Below, piece by piece: positions 1 to 5,370 of a DNA stretch of 9,578 bases (its first letter is position 1; the number at the start of each line of letters is the position of its first letter). Origin of the DNA: Loktanella sp. (GTDB lineage: Bacteria; Pseudomonadota; Alphaproteobacteria; Rhodobacterales; Rhodobacteraceae); NCBI GenBank assembly GCA_003551805.1, contig PUNR01000065.1:1-9578 (forward strand), written 5' to 3'. The notes under the pieces were generated by a model that had not been told where the DNA came from, ran no database searches, and was given only the letters and a program-made list of their open reading frames with translations. Position numbers and translations under genes: made by a program.

Positions 1-128
1 AAACCACATTCCTGATCCAGTTTGCGGTTTGGTGGGCCTATGCCGCCTGCCTTGTCGTCGCGGTTGTCGCCTGCATCACCAGCCTTTACTGCGCCGCGCG
101 GCACCTGACCGGCAGGCCCGTGGAATGA
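1..128 (+). CDS. dctQ: TRAP transporter small permease (DctQ), C-terminal end only
   Basis: Only the last 41 residues are in the window (reading frame starts at base 3; TGA at 126-128). They form a hydrophobic segment, roughly residues 3-28 of the fragment (FLIQFAVWWAYAACLVVAVV and on), followed by a short basic tail ending RHLTGRPVE. This fits the final transmembrane helix and cytoplasmic tail of a DctQ-type TRAP small membrane subunit. The main evidence is context: the stop overlaps the start of the large permease gene in an ATGA, the usual dctQ-dctM arrangement. In TRAP systems this subunit bridges the periplasmic binding protein-dependent import complex and the large permease. The fragment alone carries no diagnostic motif, so the call rests mostly on its neighbour. 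Confidence 0.75.
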   Translation, partial: TTFLIQFAVWWAYAACLVVAVVACITSLYCAARHLTGRPVE

Positions 129-1435
129 GCGATCTTGCACTGGGATTCCTGTCCTTCCCCGTCTTGCTTGTGCTGATCTTTCTGCGCGCGCCCATCGGTC
201 TGGCGATGCTGCTTTGCGGCATCGGCGGGCTGTGGCTGGCGACCGATGGCACCACCGTGTTTATGGCGCGGCTGAAATCGGAAACCTATTCGACGTTTTC
301 CAACTACAGCCTGTCGATCATCCCGCTGTTTTTGCTGATGGGGCAATTTGCTACCCATTCGGGCATGTCGCAGGCATTGTTCCGGGCGGCTGGGGCGTTT
401 CTGGGTCACCGCAAAGGCGGGATGGCGATGGCTGCCGTAGGTGCTTGCGCCGGTTTCGGCGCGATCTGCGGGTCGTCACTGGCCACCGCCGCCACGATGA
501 GCAAGGTCGCCCTGCCTGAATTGCGCCGGTCGGGTTACGCGGGCGGCTTCGCCACAGCGACGCTGGCGGCGGGGGGCACGTTGGGTATCTTGATCCCGCC
601 TTCGGTGATCCTCGTGATCTATGCAATCCTGACCGAACAGAACATCGCCAAGCTGTTTGCCGCCGCGATCATCCCCGGCGTACTGGCGGCATTGGGTTAC
701 ATGCTGACCATCGCGATCTATGTGCGGCTTTACCCCGATCAGGCAGGTACGCAGGATAAACTGCCAATGACAGACCGCTTGCAGGCATTGCTGCCGGTCT
801 GGCCGGTTGTTGTTGTCTTTGGTCTGGTTGTGGGCGGTATCTACAACGGTTGGTTCACCCCGACCGAAGGGGCGGCGGTGGGGGCCGCAGGCACCGGTCT
901 GATCGCGCTTTTTTCAGGCAAGCTCGGCTGGCGCACCTTGCGCGACAGCCTGACGGAAACAGCTACTGGCACCGGCATGATCTTTTTCATCGTGCTGGGG
1001 GCGGCGTTCTACAACGGCTTTCTCGCCCTGACGCAGGTTCCACAGGAACTGTCCGCTTGGGTCGCGGGTCAGGGGTTCAGCCCGATGATGATTATGGTGA
1101 TGATCCTGATTTTTTATCTGGTGCTGGGCTGCCTGATGGACAGCCTGTCGATGATCTTGTTGACGGTGCCGATCTTCTGGCCGGTCATCTCCGGCCTTGA
1201 TTTCGGAATGACGCCGGAACAGCTTGCGATCTGGTTCGGCATCCTTGTGCTGATCGTGGTCGAGGTGGGGTTGATCACACCGCCTGTCGGCATGAACCTT
1301 TTCATCATCAACAGCATGGACCGGACCACAAAAATCACGGCAACCTACAAAGCGGTGATGTTCTTCGTCGGTTCTGACGTCATCCGCGTGGTGATCCTGC
1401 TGATGTTCCCTGTCGTCACGCTCCTACTGATCTGA
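125..1435 (+). CDS. dctM: TRAP transporter large permease (DctM family)
   Basis: This is a 436-residue polytopic inner-membrane protein, the normal length for DctM. It is the Na+/H+-driven channel of a tripartite (TRAP) importer for carboxylates or related organic acids. Family hallmarks are visible: RAPIGLAMLLCG at 21-32, IPLFLLMGQFATHSG at 66-80, GSSLATAATM at 116-125, GTLGILIPPS at 151-160, GCLMDSLSMILLTVPIFWP at 335-353 and GLITPPVGMNLF at 382-393, with about 11-12 hydrophobic segments throughout. I chose ATG 125 because it overlaps the dctQ stop (ATGA) and begins with the first hydrophobic segment; an open frame reaches back to 29 but encodes an Arg/Cys-rich stretch out of frame with dctQ and is not real. 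The binding protein (DctP) must lie outside the window, so the substrate cannot be named. Confidence 0.95.
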   Translation: MSDLALGFLSFPVLLVLIFLRAPIGLAMLLCGIGGLWLATDGTTVFMARLKSETYSTFSNYSLSIIPLFLLMGQFATHSGMSQALFRAAGAFLGHRKGGMAMAAVGACAGFGAICGSSLATAATMSKVALPELRRSGYAGGFATATLAAGGTLGILIPPSVILVIYAILTEQNIAKLFAAAIIPGVLAALGYMLTIAIYVRLYPDQAGTQDKLPMTDRLQALLPVWPVVVVFGLVVGGIYNGWFTPTEGAAVGAAGTGLIALFSGKLGWRTLRDSLTETATGTGMIFFIVLGAAFYNGFLALTQVPQELSAWVAGQGFSPMMIMVMILIFYLVLGCLMDSLSMILLTVPIFWPVISGLDFGMTPEQLAIWFGILVLIVVEVGLITPPVGMNLFIINSMDRTTKITATYKAVMFFVGSDVIRVVILLMFPVVTLLLI

Positions 1436-1448
1436 CCCCATCGTCAGA

Positions 1449-1476
1449 GCTTAAATATCCCCGCCGGAGGCTTAAA
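1449..1476. repeat. Convergent-junction element with GCTTAAA direct repeats
   Basis: Between the converging dctM and pgm genes, two copies of GCTTAAA (1449-1455 and 1470-1476) flank TATCCCCGCCGGAG. Read on the minus strand the core is CTCCGGCGGGGATA, containing the self-complementary CCGGCGG/CCGCCGG block. From memory, AAATATCCCCGCCGGAGG-type sequences recur at gene ends in Rhodobacteraceae; I cannot verify the copy number here. It may act as a 3'-end or termination signal for one or both genes, but no long U-tract hairpin is present. The repeat itself is directly seen; the role is inferred. Confidence 0.5.
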
Positions 1477-1481
1477 AGTTC

Positions 1482-3113
1482 TTAAGTCCTGACATCGGGC
1501 CCATCACGCCCCGTTCGCGCCGAAATCCCCGCGACAGCATCGACCGCCGCGGCAAGCGGTGCCAGCATGTCGCCTGCATCATGATGCAGGTCACCGGGCG
1601 TTGTGACAAGCTGTTCAAGATAGACCCGCAATGTCGCCCCCGTCGTCCCTGTTCCCGAAAGGCGCAACACAGCGCGTGCGCCGCCGTCAAAGAAAATCCG
1701 CAGGCCCTGCTGCGCGGACCGGCTACCATCGACGGGATCATCATAGGCGAAATCATCTGCTGCCGTGACCGTCATCCCGGCAAAAACCTGACCCGGCAAT
1801 TCAGCCAGCTTGCCGCGCAGATCGGCCATCAGTTCATGCGCAACGCCGCTGTCGACCTCTTCATAATCATGGCGGGAATAGTAATTGCGCCCGTAGGCCT
1901 GCCAATGCGCCGTCATCAGATCGGCCACAGACCGGCCCGACACCGCAATGATGTTCAACCACATCAGCACCGCCCAAAGCCCGTCTTTTTCACGGATATG
2001 ATCGGATCCGGTGCCGGCACTTTCCTCGCCACAAAGGGTGATCTGACCGGTATCAAGCAGGTTGCCGAAAAATTTCCACCCTGTCGGTGTCTCGAAACAG
2101 GGGATGCCTTTGGCTGCAGCCACCCGGTCCACCGCGCCAGAGGTCGGCATCGACCGCGCCACACCCGCCAGCCCGCGGGCATAGCCTTTGGCCAGATGCG
2201 CCTGATCCGCAATCAGCGCAAGGCTGTCGGATGGGGTGACATACTGGCCGCGCCCGACGATCATGTTGCGATCACCGTCACCATCGCTAGCCGCGCCAAA
2301 ATCGGGGGCGTCCGCGCCTTGCATGACCGCCATCAGTTCATGCGCCCAGATTGGGTTGGGGTCGGGATGGCCGCCGCCGAAATCGGGCAGGGGAATGGCG
2401 TTCATCACGCTGTCACCAGCAGCGCCGCAGCGGTCCACCAGAACCGCGCGCGCATAAGGTCCGGTCACGGCATGCATCGCATCAAAACGCATGGTGAACC
2501 CGCCCGCAAACAACGCGGCGATTGCGTCAAGGTCGAACAGATATTCCATCAACGCCAGATAATCCGTGACAGGATCGACAATGCGGACCTGCATCTGGCC
2601 TATCTGCACCTTGCCAAGACTTTGCAGGTCGATATCGGCGCTGTCGGCTATGCGGATTTGCGAAATCGTCTTGGTCGCGGAAAAAATAGCCTCTGTCACC
2701 GTCTCGGTTGCGGGGCCGCCGTTGGCCATGTTGTATTTCAGCCCGAAATCCGCGTCTATCCCGCCGGGGTTATGGCTTGCGGAAAGGATGAACCCGCCAT
2801 CGGCGCCTGTCTTGCGGATCAGATGCGATGCGGCTGGCGTGGACAACAACCCGCCCTGTCCGACAACCACCGCCCCAGCGCCGTTGCCTGCCAGTATCCG
2901 CAGGATCGTCTGGATCGCGGCGTCGTTGAAATACCGCCCGTCTCCGCCCACCACATAGGTCTTTCCAGCAGCGCCGCCGGTGCCGTCAATAATCGCCTGC
3001 GTGTAATTTTCCAAAAACAGCGGTGCCATGTAATCGCGTGTGCGGCGGCGCAGGCCGGATGTTCCGGCCTTCTGGCCTGCGATGGGCTGTGTGGGGATAT
3101 CGTTGATCTGCAT
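1482..3113 (-). CDS. pgm: Phosphoglucomutase, alpha-D-glucose-phosphate specific (PGM1 type)
   Basis: This 543-residue cytosolic enzyme interconverts glucose-1-phosphate and glucose-6-phosphate, feeding glycogen, exopolysaccharide and UDP-glucose synthesis. All four catalytic loops are present: the N-terminal GTSGLRRRTRDY (17-28); the active-site SASHNPGG with phosphoserine Ser113; the Mg-binding DGDGDR (Asp277, 279, 281); the sugar-specificity loop CGEESAGTGSDHIREKDG (361-378); and the phosphate-binding loop RLSGTGTTGAT (484-494). The tail ARTGRDGP resembles the end of eukaryotic PGM1, so it belongs to the PGM1-like clade rather than the shorter PMM/PGM or GlmM groups. The start at 3113 begins at MQINDIPTQP and follows an AGAGGTG ribosome site; the frame is open to 3248 but that part overlaps the kinase gene and is not conserved-looking. 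It is 22 bases downstream of the kinase gene and probably co-transcribed with it. Confidence 0.96.
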   Translation of the reverse strand: MQINDIPTQPIAGQKAGTSGLRRRTRDYMAPLFLENYTQAIIDGTGGAAGKTYVVGGDGRYFNDAAIQTILRILAGNGAGAVVVGQGGLLSTPAASHLIRKTGADGGFILSASHNPGGIDADFGLKYNMANGGPATETVTEAIFSATKTISQIRIADSADIDLQSLGKVQIGQMQVRIVDPVTDYLALMEYLFDLDAIAALFAGGFTMRFDAMHAVTGPYARAVLVDRCGAAGDSVMNAIPLPDFGGGHPDPNPIWAHELMAVMQGADAPDFGAASDGDGDRNMIVGRGQYVTPSDSLALIADQAHLAKGYARGLAGVARSMPTSGAVDRVAAAKGIPCFETPTGWKFFGNLLDTGQITLCGEESAGTGSDHIREKDGLWAVLMWLNIIAVSGRSVADLMTAHWQAYGRNYYSRHDYEEVDSGVAHELMADLRGKLAELPGQVFAGMTVTAADDFAYDDPVDGSRSAQQGLRIFFDGGARAVLRLSGTGTTGATLRVYLEQLVTTPGDLHHDAGDMLAPLAAAVDAVAGISARTGRDGPDVRT

Positions 3114-3135
3114 AAAACACCTCTGGGATCGACGG

Positions 3136-3774
3136 TTAAGCCTGTGCAGGTTGACCGTCAAAGGTAAAGTCGCAAGGCAAGGCCTTGGCGATGATACGCT
3201 GCGCGTTGGGGATGTCGTTGCTTTCGGCGCGGCGCGTGGCGACCGCACGAGACAGGTTCTGGCTCAGCCAGCGCTGGATCAGGCGGGCGCGCAGTTCGGG
3301 CATCGGCACATCAAGGCGCACCGATACATCCCACAATCCCGCAAGCTCCGACCACGGGGCTTCGTCGAACATCAGGTAATTGCCTTCGGCGATGACATAG
3401 CGCGCATTTGCGGGGATCACGACGGCCCCGGCAATCGAGAGATCGCGCGGGCGGTCAAAGACGGGGGCAAACACCTCTTCGCCTGATTTGATCGCCTTGA
3501 TCAGCCGGATAAATCCGTTGGCGTCAAAGGTTTCGGGCGCACCCTTGCGTTGCAACATGCTGCGCGCCTCTAGTATTGCATTGTCCAGATGGAAGCCGTC
3601 CATCGGCACAACAACCGCGCGCTTGCCGCGTGCGTTCAACCGGCGCGCCAGTTCGGTCGCCATTGTTGATTTTCCGGACCCCGGCGCACCGGCGATCGCG
3701 ACCAAAACGCGCGGCTGGTCCATCTCGATCAAATGGTCGGCCAGTTCGAAGACGTGACGTGTCAAGCTGTTCAC
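3136..3774 (-). CDS. P-loop kinase of the uridine kinase/phosphoribulokinase superfamily (YggC/FrcK-like)
   Basis: This 212-residue cytosolic protein has a classic Walker A, GAPGSGKST (29-37, Lys35), a substrate-loop motif VPMDGFHLDN (56-65) and a Walker-B-like strand YVIAEGNYLMFDE (126-138), in the order seen in uridine kinase/pantothenate kinase-like enzymes. The DGFHLDN and EGNYLLF-type motifs are typical of the small YggC/FrcK branch, often annotated as nucleoside or sugar kinases of unproven substrate. The start is a GTG (CAC on the plus strand, 3772-3774) with ACAGG about 7 bases upstream; the next Met (residue 18) would leave only a short lead before the P-loop strand but would lose a plausible N-terminal helix. 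It is first gene of a minus-strand pair with pgm, which hints at phosphorylation of a sugar or sugar-derived compound. The substrate is unknown. Confidence 0.85.
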   Translation of the reverse strand: MNSLTRHVFELADHLIEMDQPRVLVAIAGAPGSGKSTMATELARRLNARGKRAVVVPMDGFHLDNAILEARSMLQRKGAPETFDANGFIRLIKAIKSGEEVFAPVFDRPRDLSIAGAVVIPANARYVIAEGNYLMFDEAPWSELAGLWDVSVRLDVPMPELRARLIQRWLSQNLSRAVATRRAESNDIPNAQRIIAKALPCDFTFDGQPAQA

Positions 3775-3864
3775 TGTAATGCCTGTCGGTTTTTGTTGAT
3801 TTTCCTCAGCCTAGCGCGGTTGCCGCACAAGCGCGACATTTTTCTGGACCGTAAAGACCGGCAC

Positions 3865-3878
3865 TTGATCCATATCAA
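3865..3878. promoter_or_regulatory. Fnr/FnrL box upstream of the membrane protein gene
   Basis: TTGATCCATATCAA is an exact match to the Fnr-type consensus TTGAT-N4-ATCAA. Its centre (3871.5) lies 41.5 bases upstream of a start site predicted near 3913 by a -10-like TATTGC at 3902-3907, the class II activator position. A Crp/Fnr family regulator (FnrL, or a Dnr/Nnr relative) is therefore expected to activate the gene starting at 3942 under low oxygen. The start site is predicted, not observed. Confidence 0.82.
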
Positions 3879-3882
3879 AGAA

Positions 3883-3902
3883 ACATTCCAATAATGAAAT
3901 GT
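3883..3902. promoter_or_regulatory. 20-bp palindromic operator, copy 1 (ACATT-N10-AATGT)
   Basis: ACATTCCAATAATGAAATGT is an imperfect palindrome in which 8 of 10 base pairs are symmetric. It lies between the Fnr box and the predicted -10, over the core promoter, a location suited to a repressor. A second copy with 15 of 20 identical bases occurs at 5294-5313 before the SQR-like gene. It contains ATTC-N8-AAAT, one base short of the ATTC-N8-GAAT motif known for the persulfide-sensing repressor SqrR of Rhodobacter capsulatus, so an SqrR/BigR-type protein is one candidate binder. Confidence 0.65.
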
Positions 3903-3941
3903 ATTGCTGATCCCAGAGTGAAGTGAACTGGAGTAATCATC

Positions 3942-5159
3942 ATGACGACCACCCACATACGACCTGCGGACGCCTATTCGCCGCTTTATTTTCTGGCCTC
4001 GCTTGGTGCGGGCGGGCTGTCTGTCACCTTTTTTATGTATCTGATGTTCTGGGTGCCCTACACGGGCCGCCCCGTCCCCGTGTTCGAGGATCTGATGGCG
4101 GTGTTCGCCGCTGGCCCGCTTGCGCTGCAAATGGCGGTCGCCGTGGCGATGGCGGGGATCGCTGTGATGGCGTTTTTCAACATCAAGCTGCTGGTCTGGA
4201 ACCTTGGCGCGCTGGCCCGTTTCCGCCAGACCCCAGCGTTCGAGACGCTGCGCAATTCCAACGCACAGGCCAGTCTGCTGGCCGCACCTTTGGCCGTTGC
4301 AATGACGATCAACGGGCTTTTCATCGTGGGTCTGGTCTTTGTGCCGGGTCTGTGGGGGATTGTGGAATATCTGTTCCCCTTTGCAATGCTGGCCTTTCTG
4401 GCGGTCGGTGTCTGGGCGTTGCGGTTGATAGGGGATTTCCTTGGGCGGATTCTGACCAAAGGTGGGGCATTTGATACCGGTGCGCATAATTCCTTTGCGC
4501 AGGTGCTGCCGGCTTTCGCGCTTGCCATGGTTGCCGTCGGCCTTGCCGCACCTGCCGCAATGAGCAGCAACGCCGCTGTCGTCGGGATCGCGCTGATGCT
4601 GTCGACGTTTTTTGGCGTCTCGGCCATCATCTATGCAGGTTTTGCAGCGATCACCGGCCTGAATGCCATGTTGCAGCACGGCACCGCACGCGAAGCTGGG
4701 CCGACACTGATGGTCATCGTGCCATTGCTGACGATCCTCGGCATCCTGTCGATGCGACAGAATCACGGACTGCATATGGGGTTCGATACCGTCAGCCATG
4801 CTGCAGATACGATGATGTTCATGGCCCGTATTCTGGCAGTGCAGGTACTGTTTGTGCTGCTGGGTCTGCTGGTGTTGCGCAAACAGGATTACTTTGGCGA
4901 TTTCGTTTTTGGTAACAAAACCTCGCCCGGGTCATATGCGCTTGTTTGTCCCGGTGTGGCGCTGTCGGTGATGGTCCAGTTCTTTGTGAACAAGGGGCTG
5001 GTGGCTGCCGGTCTGGTGACAAAATTTGGTATGGTTTACTGGGGTTTGACCGGTATCGCCATTGTCGCCCAGATCCTGATGATCGCGCTGGTCATCCGCC
5101 TGAACCGCCAGCATTTTGGCCGGCCCGCGGCAAGTGGCACGCTGGTGCCTGCCGAATAA
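3942..5159 (+). CDS. Polytopic membrane protein, TsoY-like (TDT/SLAC1-type transporter candidate)
   Basis: This 405-residue protein has about ten hydrophobic helices (roughly 13-37, 51-79, 110-135, 141-165, 187-206, 210-232, 255-271, 292-312, 330-350, 362-386) and very short loops. The layout resembles the tellurite-resistance/dicarboxylate transporter (TDT, SLAC1) fold. The overall pattern, including SPLYFLASLGAGGLSVTFFMYLMFWVP-like N-terminus and the SPGSYALVCPGVALSV segment (328-342), recalls proteins annotated as TsoY family (seleno)protein; this is from memory and tentative. Cys336 in that segment is the only cysteine. No in-frame UGA is present, so this copy is not a selenoprotein. ATG 3942 has TGGAG 8 bases upstream. 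It has its own Fnr-box promoter and a terminator behind it, but shares its operator type with the SQR-like operon that follows, suggesting a sulfur-linked (or selenium-linked) anion transport role. The substrate is unknown. Confidence 0.7.
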   Translation: MTTTHIRPADAYSPLYFLASLGAGGLSVTFFMYLMFWVPYTGRPVPVFEDLMAVFAAGPLALQMAVAVAMAGIAVMAFFNIKLLVWNLGALARFRQTPAFETLRNSNAQASLLAAPLAVAMTINGLFIVGLVFVPGLWGIVEYLFPFAMLAFLAVGVWALRLIGDFLGRILTKGGAFDTGAHNSFAQVLPAFALAMVAVGLAAPAAMSSNAAVVGIALMLSTFFGVSAIIYAGFAAITGLNAMLQHGTAREAGPTLMVIVPLLTILGILSMRQNHGLHMGFDTVSHAADTMMFMARILAVQVLFVLLGLLVLRKQDYFGDFVFGNKTSPGSYALVCPGVALSVMVQFFVNKGLVAAGLVTKFGMVYWGLTGIAIVAQILMIALVIRLNRQHFGRPAASGTLVPAE

Positions 5160-5171
5160 CCAAACAGCATG

Positions 5172-5204
5172 CCCCGACCTTGATGATGCAAGGTCGGGGT
5201 TTTT
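5172..5204 (+). terminator. Intrinsic terminator after the TsoY-like gene
   Basis: A perfect 11-bp stem (CCCCGACCTTG at 5172-5182 pairing with CAAGGTCGGGG at 5189-5199), loop ATGATG, is followed by TTTTT (5200-5204). It starts 12 bases after the stop codon and separates this gene from the SQR-like operon, so the two units must be coordinated through their promoters rather than by read-through. Confidence 0.93.
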
Positions 5205-5246
5205 GCGCGCAAAATCAGCCGCCCTGATGCGGACAAATGACTGTCC

Positions 5247-5260
5247 TTGACACAGATCAA
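5247..5260. promoter_or_regulatory. Fnr/Dnr-type box upstream of the SQR-like operon
   Basis: TTGACACAGATCAA fits TTGAY-N4-ATCAA, the Crp/Fnr-family consensus, with both half-sites intact. The box centre (5253.5) is about 42-43 bases upstream of a start predicted from a -10-like TACATT at 5285-5290, again a class II position. The left half also reads TTGACA, so it could alternatively be a sigma-70 -35 element, but no good -10 lies 16-18 bases downstream of it. It also sits in a looser TGACA-N8-TGTCA symmetry (5248-5265). Confidence 0.72.
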
Positions 5261-5293
5261 TGTCAGTTTTTGTAGACAGCGGCATACATTTTG

Positions 5294-5313
5294 ACATTAT
5301 GATATAGAAATGT
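5294..5313. promoter_or_regulatory. 20-bp palindromic operator, copy 2 (ACATT-N10-AATGT)
   Basis: ACATTATGATATAGAAATGT keeps the same outer arms and length as the copy at 3883-3902; 15 of 20 bases match and 7 of 10 pairs are symmetric. It overlaps the predicted transcription start (about 5296) and also the end of a TTGACA at 5291-5296, so a bound repressor would block initiation. An additional ACATT half-site lies at 5286-5290. The site is likely recognised by the same factor as copy 1. Confidence 0.62.
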
Positions 5314-5354
5314 GTACTGGTCACGGTATGCTACACCAGACATCAGGTATCCGC

Positions 5355-5363
5355 AGGGGAGGG
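5355..5363 (+). promoter_or_regulatory. Strong ribosome binding site that selects a TTG start
   Basis: AGGGGAGGG ends 7 bases before TTG 5371 but 19 bases before the first in-frame ATG at 5383. The spacing favours the TTG codon as the true start of the SQR-like gene. Confidence 0.75.
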
Positions 5364-5370
5364 ATCCAAC

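Noticed and set aside
29..124. N-terminal extension of DctM to an upstream ATG
   Set aside because: It overlaps dctQ in another frame and adds an Arg/Cys-rich stretch; the ATGA overlap at 125-128 is the standard arrangement.
1581..3167. A 528-codon open frame on the plus strand opposite pgm
   Set aside because: It is antisense to a clearly conserved phosphoglucomutase; its product is Arg/His/Gln-rich with no domain pattern, as expected for a GC-rich antisense shadow.
3114..3248. N-terminal extension of pgm
   Set aside because: It overlaps the end of the kinase gene, looks like shadow sequence, and the ATG at 3113 has a good AGAGGTG ribosome site and a family-typical N-terminus.
3771..4799. 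A 342-codon open frame on the minus strand opposite the TsoY-like gene
   Set aside because: The product is a His/Gln/Arg/Asp-rich, low-complexity-like sequence without motifs, and it runs through the Fnr box and operator region; the opposite strand encodes a coherent ten-helix membrane protein.
5205..5246. Possible small gene or RNA between the terminator and the Fnr box
   Set aside because: The stretch is only about 40 bases, with no start codon plus ribosome site and no stable fold that I could see.
5247..5276. TTGACA (5247-5252) as a plain sigma-70 -35 element
   Set aside because: The best hexamers 16-18 bases downstream (TTGTAG, TGTAGA) are poor -10 matches, while the full 14-base Fnr symmetry and a TACATT -10 at the right distance give a better explanation.
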